A stretch of 64,000 bases of DNA from MAG-120531 sp963934855 (GCA_963934855.1 CAWWAC010000004.1:1-64000), one strand, 5' to 3'. Counted from the stretch's first letter, positions 35,888 to 44,988 are shown. Numbers and translations: made by a program. Notes: generated by a model not told the origin, from the letters alone.

Positions 35888-35992
35888 TGCTTGTAATTTA
35901 TTGTTTAGGTATTTGTTTTTAGGAGCTAAAACTCCTTATTTAAAATGCGATCTTATTTAATGTGCTTCTTTTTTATTGTACTAGATATGCGG

Positions 35993-36847
35993 TTAGGGTA
36001 AGCCATTCAAAATGGCTTTAATTTTATTAGTTTCTTCCATCTGTTTGTAAACCCCCTCAAAATCTCCCACCTCCATGAGGGCTTTAAAAGCCGTTAAATT
36101 TGCAATATAGTCCGTTAAAGACTCCAAAACAGCAGCTTTATTGTCTTTAAAAATAGGGGCCCACATGGCTGGTGAACTCTTAGCCAAACGCACCGTACTC
36201 TCAAAACCACTACCAGCCATATCAAAGATATCTCTTTCATTTTTTTCCTTCTCAATCACTGTCTTTCCCAACATAAAGGAACTGATATGCGACAGATGAG
36301 ACATATAGGCAATATGGGTGTCATGAGCAGCAGCGTTCATATAACGAATGCGCATGCCCATAGCATTAAAAATTTCCAAAGCCTGTTCTTGCAACTTAAA
36401 AGCCGTTTGTTCTACCTCGCAGATAATATTAGTCTTACCTTTAAATAGGCCTGCTACCGCGGCCGATGGTCCTGAAAATTCTGTGCCTGCAATAGGATGG
36501 GCAGCCAAATAATTTCTCCTCTTAGGATGTTTTGCCACTGCCTCACAAAGGCTAGCCTTTGTAGAACCAGCGTCTGTAACCACACAATTCTCTGGCACTA
36601 AATCTAGAATACTAGGCAGTAAAGCAATTGTGGCATCTACAGGAATGGCTATAAAAACTAGATCTGCCTTAGAAAGATCTACTTCTATACTACCCACAAC
36701 ATCTATAAGGCCTAAAGAAAGTGCCTCTTTTAAGTGAGACTCATTTTGGTCTATGCCCACCAGCACGGCTTCTGGGTAGAGGTTTTTAAAATCCCTAGCA
36801 AAAGAGCCACCAATAAGTCCCAATCCAATAATACTCACTTGTTTCAT
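35993..36847 (-). CDS. tyrA: Prephenate dehydrogenase
   Basis: 284 residues. N-terminal Rossmann loop G-L-G-L-I-G-G-S-F at 7-15, acidic residue D in V-G-I-D-Q-N suggesting NAD, and the conserved H-P-I-A-G-T-E-F-S-G substrate block. The catalytic His is probably in the Y-M-S-H-L-S-H-I-S segment. It oxidatively decarboxylates prephenate to 4-hydroxyphenylpyruvate, leading to Tyr. No chorismate mutase is fused here because that activity is supplied by the DAHP synthase fusion. It starts 3 bp after the aminotransferase gene. Confidence 0.94.
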   Translation of the reverse strand: MKQVSIIGLGLIGGSFARDFKNLYPEAVLVGIDQNESHLKEALSLGLIDVVGSIEVDLSKADLVFIAIPVDATIALLPSILDLVPENCVVTDAGSTKASLCEAVAKHPKRRNYLAAHPIAGTEFSGPSAAVAGLFKGKTNIICEVEQTAFKLQEQALEIFNAMGMRIRYMNAAAHDTHIAYMSHLSHISSFMLGKTVIEKEKNERDIFDMAGSGFESTVRLAKSSPAMWAPIFKDNKAAVLESLTDYIANLTAFKALMEVGDFEGVYKQMEETNKIKAILNGLP

Positions 36848-36850
36848 GAA

Positions 36851-37999
36851 TTAATATTTAATACGGTTAATAGCTTCTTTAATAGCGTCTTCTGTAACAC
36901 AGAGAGAGAAACGGATATAACCGGTACCTCCAACGCCAAAAATAGTGCCAGGGGTTATAAACAAATCTTTTTCATACAAAAGGCGGTCTATAAAAGTTTC
37001 TGCGTCTTCTGCGCCGGGGGGTAAAGCAGCCCAAACAAATAAACCCACCGCATTAAGGTCATAGGTACAGCCCAAGAGTGCTGCCAATTCATAGACCAAT
37101 ACCCTGCGCTTGGCGTATATTTCATTTAAATTTTCAAACCATTCTGGACCAGAGGCCAAGGCGGCAATAGCACCTATTTGCACTGGGTAAAACATACCAG
37201 AATCCATATTACTCTTTACCTTTAATACGGCATTAATAAGGTCTGCTTGTCCCATGACCATGCCCACACGCCAACCAGCCATATTAAAGGACTTGCTCAG
37301 TGTGTTGAGTTCAAGCACATGCCCTTTGGAGCCAGAAACAGCTAAAATACTAGTGGGCTGCTCATTGAGCAAAAAACTATAAGGATTGTCATTTACTAAT
37401 AAAATATCATGCCTTTTAGCAAAGGACACTAGCGCCGATAATGCTGCAAGACTTGCTGTTGCGCCTGTAGGCATGTGAGGGTAAGACAACCACATAAGTT
37501 TTACCCCACTTAAATCAGTGGCTTCTAATGCTACAATATCCGGGAGCCATCCACCTTCTTTAGACAAGCGGTAGGGAATTACCTCAGCGCCTACCAAATC
37601 TGAAACAGATTGGTAAGTAGGATACCCTGGGTCTGGAATAAGCACTCCATCTCCAGGGTTTAAAAAAGCCATGCTAATATGCATAATTCCCTCCTTAGAC
37701 CCCATCAGTGGCAACACTTCATCTTCTGGGTTTACTAGTACTCCAAATTGGTCCTTATAAAACTGAGCCATGGCCCCTCTAAGTGCAGGCAGTCCTTGGT
37801 AAGACTGGTATTGATGTGCATTGGGTTCAGTCATAGCTGCCACAAGTGCAGCTGTCACCGCAGGATTAGGCAGAATGTCAGGACTCCCAATCCCCATATT
37901 AATAATCTGCTTTCCAGCTGCCAATAGGCCGCGCACTTCTCTAAGTTTTCTAGAGAAGTAGTATTCCTGAACGGTTGATAAACGATCTGCTGTTTTCAT
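36851..37999 (-). CDS. Class I/II PLP-dependent aminotransferase (probable aromatic aminotransferase)
   Basis: 382 residues, fold type I. The PLP lysine lies in L-N-T-L-S-K-S-F-N-M-A-G-W-R-V-G, with conserved N-D-N-P-Y-S and a substrate Arg in Y-I-R-F-S-L. From its place between prephenate dehydratase and dehydrogenase, it most likely transaminates phenylpyruvate and 4-hydroxyphenylpyruvate, or prephenate itself. Its start overlaps the dehydratase stop by 4 bp (ATGA). The donor specificity is inferred from context only. Confidence 0.88.
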   Translation of the reverse strand: MKTADRLSTVQEYYFSRKLREVRGLLAAGKQIINMGIGSPDILPNPAVTAALVAAMTEPNAHQYQSYQGLPALRGAMAQFYKDQFGVLVNPEDEVLPLMGSKEGIMHISMAFLNPGDGVLIPDPGYPTYQSVSDLVGAEVIPYRLSKEGGWLPDIVALEATDLSGVKLMWLSYPHMPTGATASLAALSALVSFAKRHDILLVNDNPYSFLLNEQPTSILAVSGSKGHVLELNTLSKSFNMAGWRVGMVMGQADLINAVLKVKSNMDSGMFYPVQIGAIAALASGPEWFENLNEIYAKRRVLVYELAALLGCTYDLNAVGLFVWAALPPGAEDAETFIDRLLYEKDLFITPGTIFGVGGTGYIRFSLCVTEDAIKEAINRIKY

Positions 38000-38832
38000 A
38001 AGACTCTTGCGTTTTTGTAAGCTCCTAAAACCCTAAATTCCTCCGCCATAATTTCTAAAATAGCTATGGCTTTTATATAATCTTCATACTTTTCAAAAGT
38101 GATGTCTACAAAAAAGGCATACTTCCAAGGAATATCTATGACAGGGAGCGACTGTATTTTTGTTAAATTTAAATTACAATCACTCATCACATTGAGTACC
38201 GCCGCCAAACTCCCTCTCTTATGATCCAACACAAAGCGTAAAGACGCCTTATTAATTTCTGAAGCTGCTAATTCCTTAGGACTGGTTTTTACTAAAATAA
38301 AGCGGGTGGCATTATTTTTTATAGTCTGTATATCTGTGGCCAACACCTCTAAACCATATAGCGCTGCAGCTACCTTTGGAGCTATGGCAGCTATACCTTT
38401 TAATTGGTTTTTTTGAATGCGTTGGGCTGTTTCTGCCGTATCTACATCTTCTACTAATTGAATGTGAGGGTACTGCTCAAAGAACAGCTGGCACTGCAAT
38501 AGCGCCATTGGGTGAGAGTGTACCGCCTTAATATCTTCAATTTTCTGACCTGATAGGGCCATGAGGTGGTGGTGAATATTCAGATAGTGCTCTCCTACTA
38601 TGTGCAAATGGTGGTCATAAACCAAGGCATAGTTAGGAATAATAGAGCCCGCAATAGAGTTTTCAATGGCCATAACCCCCTTATCCGCTTTGTTTTGGAG
38701 CAACTGCTGAACCAGGGCATTAAAAGAGAGGCAAGGTACCATTTCCTGGTGGGCTCCATAACAATCTATAGCCACCTGATGATGGTTAGATCCCTTAATG
38801 CCTTGAATGGCTATTTTTAATTTTTCTTTCAT
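37996..38832 (-). CDS. pheA: Prephenate dehydratase
   Basis: 278 residues. The periplasmic-binding-protein-like catalytic domain occupies ~1-185 with the I-E-N-S-I-A-G-S motif and the T-R-F triad in N-N-A-T-R-F-I-L-V. A C-terminal ACT domain (~195-278; H-K-R-G-S-L-A-A-V-L) would bind Phe for feedback control. It converts prephenate to phenylpyruvate. No chorismate mutase domain is fused. The ATG lies only 8 nt after the attenuator T-tract, with no Shine-Dalgarno sequence. It heads the aromatic operon. Confidence 0.94.
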   Translation of the reverse strand: MKEKLKIAIQGIKGSNHHQVAIDCYGAHQEMVPCLSFNALVQQLLQNKADKGVMAIENSIAGSIIPNYALVYDHHLHIVGEHYLNIHHHLMALSGQKIEDIKAVHSHPMALLQCQLFFEQYPHIQLVEDVDTAETAQRIQKNQLKGIAAIAPKVAAALYGLEVLATDIQTIKNNATRFILVKTSPKELAASEINKASLRFVLDHKRGSLAAVLNVMSDCNLNLTKIQSLPVIDIPWKYAFFVDITFEKYEDYIKAIAILEIMAEEFRVLGAYKNARVL

Positions 38833-38840
38833 TTTATGTC

Positions 38841-38867
38841 AAAAAAAAATCCCGCTACAGCGGGACT
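38841..38867 (-). terminator. Attenuator terminator of the aromatic operon
   Basis: On the minus strand TCCCGCT and AGCGGGA form a 7-bp GC-rich stem with a 2-nt spacer, followed by nine T residues (38849-38841). It is a strong intrinsic terminator placed before the first gene of the operon. AGTCCCG at its 5' side (38867-38861) can instead pair with CGGGGCT at 38910-38904. Confidence 0.9.
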
Positions 38868-38879
38868 CTAATAAGGTAT

Positions 38880-38932
38880 ATAGTGGCTACACTATCCTAT
38901 AAAAGCCCCGTACTTCTATTAAAATAGAAGTA
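38880..38932 (-). promoter_or_regulatory. Attenuator hairpins and antiterminator segment
   Basis: Three elements on the minus strand. A perfect 10-bp stem (TACTTCTATT, 38932-38923, and its inverse at 38920-38911) covers the Phe/Tyr codon run. CGGGGCT (38910-38904) is complementary to AGTCCCG of the terminator (7 bp with one G-U). A small hairpin ATAGTG-GCTA-CACTAT (given as the plus strand, 38880-38895) follows the leader stop codon. A ribosome stalled at the Phe/Tyr codons would open the first stem and free CGGGGCT. Confidence 0.75.
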
Positions 38933-38971
38933 AAAAAAATAACGGCTCCAGAATGATGTACTCAGTGTCAT
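38897..38971 (-). CDS. Leader peptide of the Phe/Tyr operon (24 residues)
   Basis: A short frame on the minus strand with ATG at 38971-38969 and TAG at 38899-38897. It encodes 24 residues, eight of them Phe or Tyr (Phe7, 12, 13, 15, 17 and Tyr11, 14, 16), plus Trp8. Residues 11-17 read YFFYFYF. It lies upstream of the prephenate dehydratase operon and overlaps a hairpin. Its last codons cover the antiterminator segment. This is the arrangement of a classical amino-acid-responsive attenuator. The product is regulatory rather than functional as a protein. No Shine-Dalgarno sequence precedes it, as is normal here. Confidence 0.85.
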   Translation of the reverse strand: MTLSTSFWSRYFFYFYFNRSTGLL

Positions 38972-38988
38972 AATTTGTTTATAAAAAG

Positions 38989-38996
38989 CTAAAGTA
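38989..38996 (-). promoter_or_regulatory. Candidate -7 box for the aromatic operon leader
   Basis: On the minus strand TACTTTAG differs from TAnnTTTG at one base. It lies 17 nt upstream of the leader-peptide ATG. No well-spaced TTG -33 element is seen. The rest of 39000-39124 is AT-rich and shows no other gene. Confidence 0.35.
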
Positions 38997-39124
38997 ATTA
39001 TTTTATTTAAAATTCTGCGAATTCAAATGTTTTTTTTGAAATAAAACAAAAGAAGGCTGCTACAGTTCACATATCTCAAAAATGAACTATCAATTATGAG
39101 AATAATCAAATACCCTAAATATTT

Positions 39125-40078
39125 TTAAAACACCTCTTTTGCAATGGCCTCTATATTACTAGATTTTCCCATAGAGTAATAATGCAGTACCGGAACCCCA
39201 GCCACTAATAATTCTTTTGATTGTGTTATGGCCCATTCAATTCCTATTTCTCTCACTGCTATATTATCTTTTGCGCTGCAAACAGCGTCAATGAGTTCTT
39301 GCGGTAAGTCTAAACTAAATACCTGTGGCAGTAATTGCAAGTGTTTTTCTATGGCTATGGGTTTAATCCCGGGAATAATAGGTACTGTGATACCCATGAC
39401 TTTTGCTGCTGCTACAAAATCAAAGTACTTTTGGTTATCAAAGAACATTTGGGTCACTACATAATGGGCTCCAGCATCTACCTTTTCCTTAAGCCTTTTT
39501 AGATCTTGCTGCATAGAGGGCGCTTCTAAATGCTTTTCTGGATAACCGGCTACGCCTATACAAAAAGGAGCTGCATAGTTGTTATCTGTGCTTTCATGTA
39601 GGTATTTTCCTTCACTAAGATTTTTAATTTGCTTTACCAAATCTATGGCATATGCATGCCCTCCTAATGTGGGTTCAAAATAGCGCTGCGCGGCCATCGC
39701 ATCGCCCCTAAGGGCCATGACATTTTCTATGCCTAGGTACTGACAATCTATTAAAAGGTACTCTGTCTCTTCTTTGCTAAAGCCACCACATAAAATGTGA
39801 GGGACAGTATCTACCCCGTATTTGTGCTTAATTGAAGCACAAATACCCACCGTTCCTGGGCGCATTCTGGTGAGCTTTTTATCTAATAAGCCTTCCTTTT
39901 GTATATAAACAAATTCTTCTCTGGAAGTAGTCACATCAATAAAAGGCGGCTTGTACTCCATGAGCGGATCTATGTTGTCATAAAGTTCCTGAATATTTCC
40001 CCCTTTTACAGGTGGTACAATTTCAAAAGAAAATAAAGTTTTTCCCTTGGCGGCTAATATGTGTTCTGTAATCTTCAT
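39125..40078 (-). CDS. metF: Methylenetetrahydrofolate reductase (MetF)
   Basis: 317 residues. TIM-barrel flavoprotein with F-S-F-E-I-V-P-P at the start (Glu is the catalytic residue), L-C-G-G-F-S-K-E-E-T, A-L-R-G-D and the V-T-Q-M-F-F-D segment. It supplies 5-methyl-THF to MetH. It is the last gene of the SAM-I-controlled operon, 3 bp after metH, with no strong terminator behind it. Confidence 0.96.
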   Translation of the reverse strand: MKITEHILAAKGKTLFSFEIVPPVKGGNIQELYDNIDPLMEYKPPFIDVTTSREEFVYIQKEGLLDKKLTRMRPGTVGICASIKHKYGVDTVPHILCGGFSKEETEYLLIDCQYLGIENVMALRGDAMAAQRYFEPTLGGHAYAIDLVKQIKNLSEGKYLHESTDNNYAAPFCIGVAGYPEKHLEAPSMQQDLKRLKEKVDAGAHYVVTQMFFDNQKYFDFVAAAKVMGITVPIIPGIKPIAIEKHLQLLPQVFSLDLPQELIDAVCSAKDNIAVREIGIEWAITQSKELLVAGVPVLHYYSMGKSSNIEAIAKEVF

Positions 40079-40081
40079 AAA

Positions 40082-43000
40082 TTAATAATCTGCTAAATTA
40101 GGAGCCAACCACTTTTTAGCAGTAGCTAAGTCTATGTTTTTTCTAGTGGCAAAATCTTCTAGTTGGTCTTGAGTCATTTTACCAACACCAAAGTAAGTAG
40201 CTTCTGGATGTGCAAAATAATAACCAGAAACGGAAGATGCGGGCCACATGGCCAAACTATCTGTAAGACTTACACCAATCTCTTTTTCTACTTTTAATAA
40301 TTCCCAAATGGTTTGTTTTTCTAAATGATCGGGGCAGGCTGGGTAGCCTGGGGCTGGTCTAATTCCTTTGTAACCCTCAGAAATTAGGGCCGCATTGTCT
40401 AGCGTTTCATCTACCGCATAGCCCCAGTGTTCTTTTCTAACTTCTAGGTGTAAACACTCTGCAAAAGCCTCTGCCAAACGATCTGCCAAAGCTTTAACCA
40501 TTATGGAATTATAGTCATCTAGAGCAGTCTGGTAGCTGTTGGCCATTTCTTCAGAACCAAAACCTGCCGTTACACAAAAGACCCCTAAATGGTCTTGTAC
40601 TTCAGACTCTTTAGGTGCTATATAGTCTGAAAGGGCGCGGTGGGCAATTCCTTCTTTCTTTTTAATTTGCTGCCTAAGGGTCCTAAAAACATATTGGTGT
40701 TGTGGGTCTTTTTGTACTAAAATATCATCTGCCCCTTCTCTATGAGCGGGAAACAAACCAAAAATAGCCTTGGCAGTAAATTTCTTCTCTACAATAATTT
40801 TTTGTAGCATTTCCTGAGCATCTTTAAAAAGATCAGAGGCTTGCGGGCCTACCACTTCATCTGTTAGAATATCCGGATAACGGCCATGCAACTCCCAACT
40901 TCTGAAAAATGGCGTCCAATCTATAAAAGGAACCAAGTCATTAAGATCTTGGTTTTCTATAATTTGAATTCCTAACTTATTTGGAGTCTTTATAGTCTTA
41001 TTACTGAAATTTAATTGTAACGCATTGGCTCTAGCTGCCTCTAAAGAGATGTATTCTTTAGTTTTAGACCTGCTTAAAAACTGAGTCCTAAACGCATCAT
41101 AATCTACTTTTAATTGCGCCTTGTATGCTGGTGAACTCTCTTCTTGCAACAAGTCTCCTACTACTGTTACAGCCCTAGAAGCGTCATTTACATGCACCAC
41201 CGTTTGGCTGTACTGCGTAGCTATTTTCACTGCTGTATGCGCCTTAGAAGTGGTGGCCCCTCCTATGAGTAAGGGTATTTTAAAACCTTCTCTTTCCATG
41301 GCTGCCGCTAAGAACACCATCTCATCTAAAGAAGGTGTAATAAGGCCACTGAGCCCAATAACGTCTACCTGATGCTCCTTGGCAGCAGCTATAATTTTAT
41401 CTGGCGGCACCATCACCCCTAAATCTATAATTTCATAATTGTTACAGGCCAGTACTACACTCACAATATTCTTACCAATGTCATGCACGTCACCCTTCAC
41501 TGTAGCCATGAGTATTTTACCTGCAGATTGTGAGGCTGTAGCGTCATAATTGGGCTGTGATTTTTTTGCCTCTTCAATGTACGGAAGTAAATAAGCCACT
41601 GCCTTTTTCATTACACGGGCAGATTTCACCACCTGAGGCAGAAACATTTTCCCAGCTCCAAACAAATCTCCTACTACATTCATACCCGTCATTAAATTGC
41701 CTTCAATGACGTGAATAGGAGCAGCTGCAGCTAGTCTGGCTTCTTCTACATCTTCAATAATATAAGCGTCTATACCTTTTACAAGGGCTCTGGTAATTCT
41801 GTCTTGCAGGGGAGTCTCTCTCCATGACAAGTCAATTTTACTTTCTTTTACTGTCCCAACAAATCCCTCTGCAAAATCTAATAAACGCTCTGTGGCGTCA
41901 TCCCGCCTGTCTAAAATAACGTCTTCTACATGGGCCAATAAGTCCTTAGGAATGTCATCATACACCTCCAACATACTTGGGTTTACAATTCCCATATTCA
42001 TACCAGCCTTAATGGCATGATATAAAAATACTGAATGCATGGCCTCTCTAACAGGGTTGTTGCCCCTAAAGCTAAAGGAGACATTACTCACCCCACCACT
42101 CACAGAGGCATATGGTAAATGAGTGCGCACCCAAGCCGTAGCCTTTATAAAATCTAATGCGTTGTGGCGGTGTTCTTCCATTCCGGTAGCCACTGGAAAC
42201 ACATTTAAATCAAAAATAATGTCTTGGGGTGCAAAGTCTAATTTTTGAACCAGCAAATCATATGAGCGTTTAGCTATTTCTATCCTTCTTTTATAATTAT
42301 CTGCCTGACCCACCTCATCAAAAGCCATAATAATAACAGCAGCACCATATTGTTTAATTTTAGTGGCCTGGGCCAAAAATTGTGCTTCTCCTTCTTTTAA
42401 ACTGATAGAATTCACCACACACTTTCCTTGTACCACCCTAAGACCTGCCTCTATAATCTCCCATTTAGAACTGTCAATCATTATGGGTACCCTAGAAATA
42501 TCTGGCTCTGCCACCACCAGGTTTAAAAAATCAACCATGGCCTCTTTACCATCTATTAGACCGTCATCCATATTGATGTCAATGATCTGTGCCCCATTCT
42601 CTACCTGTTCTCTTGCTACAGCTAAGGCTTGCTCATAAGAGCCTTCCTTTATAAGCCTTAAAAAAATCTTGGAACCCGCTACATTTGTGCGTTCTCCTAC
42701 ATTTACAAAATTAATCTCTGGGGTGAGTATGAGCGGCTCTAAACCAGAAAGATGCATTTGAGGAAGGGCCTTGTTTAGTATCTTTCTGGGCGTTCCTTTA
42801 GCCGCAATAGCTGCAATGGCCTCTATGTGCGCTGGGCGGGTACCACAGCAGCCCCCTACAATATTTACTAGACCAAGGTCTATATACTGCTGAATTTGAG
42901 CAGCCATTTCTGAGGCACTCTCATCATAGCCCCCAAAGGCATTTGGCAAACCCGCATTGGGGTGAGCAGAAACCCCAAAAGGTCCTTTTTTAGCCAATAC

Positions 43001-43795
43001 TTCTAAATGTGGCAATAGTGCTTTGGCACCTAGCGCACAGTTAAAACCTACAGTTAATAGATCTGAATGGGCAATTGAAATGAGGAATGCTTCTGCGGTC
43101 TGTCCAGATAAAGTCCTTCCAGAGGCGTCTGTAATAGTACCACTCACCATAATGGGGATTGAAATATTTCTCTGTGTTTTTACTTCTTCAATGGCAAATA
43201 AAGCAGCCTTTGCGTTAAGGGTGTCGAAAACAGTTTCTACTAATAAAATATCTACTCCAGCGTCTAATAATGCTACTACCTGCTCACTGTAAGCTACTTT
43301 TAAATCTTCAAAGCTTACCGCTCTATAACCTGGGTTGTTTACATCTGGAGATAAACTAGCCGTCCTGTTAGTGGGCCCTATACTCCCAGCAACATATCTA
43401 GGCCTTGAAGGATCCTTTGCTGTAAAAGCTGCTGCGGCTTCTAAGGCTATTCTAGTGGCCTCATAATTTAATTCATATACCAGACCCTCCATATGATAGT
43501 CCGCCATAGCTATGGTGGTACATGAAAAAGTATTGGTTTCTATGATATCGGCTCCTGCGGCCAGATATTTTTCATGAATGGTTTTAATGGCATCTGGCTG
43601 TGTGAGGGTTAATAAGTCATTATTACCTTGTAAAGGGTGTTCCCAATCTTTAAAACGCACTCCCCTATAATCTTCTTCTGAGAACCTATACTCTTGTATC
43701 ATAGTGCCCATGGCACCGTCTAAGACTAGTATTCTCTCTTTTAAAAGTTCCTTTATAGGTGTTTTTAGTGGGTATGTCTTTTTGTTATCAGTCAA
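40082..43795 (-). CDS. metH: Cobalamin-dependent methionine synthase (MetH), full length
   Basis: 1237 residues, all four modules. Homocysteine domain ~1-340 with zinc ligands in G-F-N-C-A-L-G and G-G-C-C-G-T-R. Pterin domain ~355-620. B12 cap and Rossmann domains ~640-890 with the cobalt-ligating His (about 769) in D-V-H-D-I-G-K-N. SAM-binding reactivation domain ~900-1237 including R-P-A-P-G-Y-P-A-C-P-D. It methylates homocysteine using 5-methyl-THF. It is one open frame, not split as in some bacteria. It lies between metZ-like and metF with gaps of 11 and 3 bp. No metE is in the window. Confidence 0.97.
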   Translation of the reverse strand: MTDNKKTYPLKTPIKELLKERILVLDGAMGTMIQEYRFSEEDYRGVRFKDWEHPLQGNNDLLTLTQPDAIKTIHEKYLAAGADIIETNTFSCTTIAMADYHMEGLVYELNYEATRIALEAAAAFTAKDPSRPRYVAGSIGPTNRTASLSPDVNNPGYRAVSFEDLKVAYSEQVVALLDAGVDILLVETVFDTLNAKAALFAIEEVKTQRNISIPIMVSGTITDASGRTLSGQTAEAFLISIAHSDLLTVGFNCALGAKALLPHLEVLAKKGPFGVSAHPNAGLPNAFGGYDESASEMAAQIQQYIDLGLVNIVGGCCGTRPAHIEAIAAIAAKGTPRKILNKALPQMHLSGLEPLILTPEINFVNVGERTNVAGSKIFLRLIKEGSYEQALAVAREQVENGAQIIDINMDDGLIDGKEAMVDFLNLVVAEPDISRVPIMIDSSKWEIIEAGLRVVQGKCVVNSISLKEGEAQFLAQATKIKQYGAAVIIMAFDEVGQADNYKRRIEIAKRSYDLLVQKLDFAPQDIIFDLNVFPVATGMEEHRHNALDFIKATAWVRTHLPYASVSGGVSNVSFSFRGNNPVREAMHSVFLYHAIKAGMNMGIVNPSMLEVYDDIPKDLLAHVEDVILDRRDDATERLLDFAEGFVGTVKESKIDLSWRETPLQDRITRALVKGIDAYIIEDVEEARLAAAAPIHVIEGNLMTGMNVVGDLFGAGKMFLPQVVKSARVMKKAVAYLLPYIEEAKKSQPNYDATASQSAGKILMATVKGDVHDIGKNIVSVVLACNNYEIIDLGVMVPPDKIIAAAKEHQVDVIGLSGLITPSLDEMVFLAAAMEREGFKIPLLIGGATTSKAHTAVKIATQYSQTVVHVNDASRAVTVVGDLLQEESSPAYKAQLKVDYDAFRTQFLSRSKTKEYISLEAARANALQLNFSNKTIKTPNKLGIQIIENQDLNDLVPFIDWTPFFRSWELHGRYPDILTDEVVGPQASDLFKDAQEMLQKIIVEKKFTAKAIFGLFPAHREGADDILVQKDPQHQYVFRTLRQQIKKKEGIAHRALSDYIAPKESEVQDHLGVFCVTAGFGSEEMANSYQTALDDYNSIMVKALADRLAEAFAECLHLEVRKEHWGYAVDETLDNAALISEGYKGIRPAPGYPACPDHLEKQTIWELLKVEKEIGVSLTDSLAMWPASSVSGYYFAHPEATYFGVGKMTQDQLEDFATRKNIDLATAKKWLAPNLADY

Positions 43796-43806
43796 AATAA
43801 TATATT

Positions 43807-44988
43807 TTATAAAGTGGCTTTTTCTATAGCCTGCGCTACATCTGCCATAATATCTTTTATGTTTTCTAATCCTACAGAAACTCTAATGAGCCCGTCAGAA
43901 ATGCCCGCGTTGATGCGTTCTTCTGGGCTTAATTTAGCGTGGGTGGTACTGGCTGGGTGTGTGACAATACTTCTTGAGTCTCCTAGATTAGCAGAGAGTG
44001 AAAGCATTTGAATACTGTTAAAAAAGATTTTCCCAGCTTCTAAGCCTCCTGCTATTTCAAAGGCAACTACTGCCCCTCCCGCTTTCATTTGCTTTATGGC
44101 CACGGCATACATTGGGTGTGATTTTAAAAATGGATACTTTACCATGCTTACTTTTTCATGACTTTCTAGAAAAGTAGCCAATGCCAAAGCGTTTTCACAG
44201 TGGCGGTCTACTCTAACCGCTAAGGTTTCTAAACTCTTGGAAAGTACCCAAGCGTTAAAAGGAGACATGGCAGGACCAGATATTCTAGAAAACCGATATA
44301 TTTTCTCTATAAGATCTGCGTAGCCCACCGTTATACCGCCTAAAACCCTTCCTTGGCCGTCTATGAGTTTGGTTGCAGAATGCACCACTAAATGAGCGCC
44401 AAATACAATAGGCTGCTGCAAATAAGGAGAGGCAAAACAATTATCTACTATGAGAATTAAACCATGTTTTTCTGCAATATTTCCAAGCATTTCAAGGTCT
44501 AATACGTCTACTGCAGGGTTGGTAGGTGACTCTACGTAAATAACTTTTGTATTGGGTTTTATGAGGGCCTCTATTTCAGAGGCCGATGCTCTTATGTGAA
44601 ATAAGTCTGTACTAATCTGCCATTTTGGGAAAAAATTGGTGTACAAACTAAGAGTAGAGCCAAATACACTTGCACAGGAAAGGATGTGGTCTCCACTTTC
44701 TAAGAGAGCAGCAAAAGTACTGTATACAGCAGCCATGCCTGAGGCAAAAGCAAAACCTGCTTCTGCTTTTTCCATGCTACAAATTTTCTCAATAAGCTCT
44801 GAGGTATTAGGATTTGCATATCTGGAATAGATATTTCTTTGTTTTTCTTCTGCAAAAGAAGCCCGCATATCTTCTGCATCCTGAAAAACAAAACTAGACG
44901 TCAAGTACAGTGGGGTTGAATGTTCCAAGTTTTTAGAACGCTGCATTTGCATTCTAATGGCATTGGTTTCAAATTCATATGCGTCCAT
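43807..44988 (-). CDS. Trans-sulfuration PLP enzyme, O-acylhomoserine sulfhydrylase-like (MetZ type)
   Basis: 393 residues, Cys/Met-metabolism PLP family. The PLP lysine is in V-H-S-A-T-K-L-I-D-G-Q-G-R; the D-G-Q-G-R continuation is characteristic of the MetZ (O-succinylhomoserine sulfhydrylase) branch. N-I-Y-S-R-Y-A-N-P-N-T and F-A-S-G-M-A-A are also conserved. It may act on O-acetylhomoserine here, because the MetX domain of the neighbouring fusion makes an O-acyl ester. A cystathionine gamma-synthase or lyase role cannot be excluded. It lies between the fusion gene and metH. Confidence 0.87.
   Translation of the reverse strand: MDAYEFETNAIRMQMQRSKNLEHSTPLYLTSSFVFQDAEDMRASFAEEKQRNIYSRYANPNTSELIEKICSMEKAEAGFAFASGMAAVYSTFAALLESGDHILSCASVFGSTLSLYTNFFPKWQISTDLFHIRASASEIEALIKPNTKVIYVESPTNPAVDVLDLEMLGNIAEKHGLILIVDNCFASPYLQQPIVFGAHLVVHSATKLIDGQGRVLGGITVGYADLIEKIYRFSRISGPAMSPFNAWVLSKSLETLAVRVDRHCENALALATFLESHEKVSMVKYPFLKSHPMYAVAIKQMKAGGAVVAFEIAGGLEAGKIFFNSIQMLSLSANLGDSRSIVTHPASTTHAKLSPEERINAGISDGLIRVSVGLENIKDIMADVAQAIEKATL

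Noticed and set aside
35917..35936. Small alternative hairpins (TTTTAG-GAG-CTAAAA or AGGAG-CTAAAA-CTCCT) between tyrA and the DAHP synthase gene
   Set aside because: Stems are short, the two forms are of similar weak stability and no T-tract follows; not enough to call a regulator.
42363..42638. Plus-strand frames opposite metH and the MetX-AK-HSDH fusion
   Set aside because: They are antisense shadows of strongly conserved genes, have no recognisable domains and show serine/cysteine-rich composition typical of reverse-frame reads.
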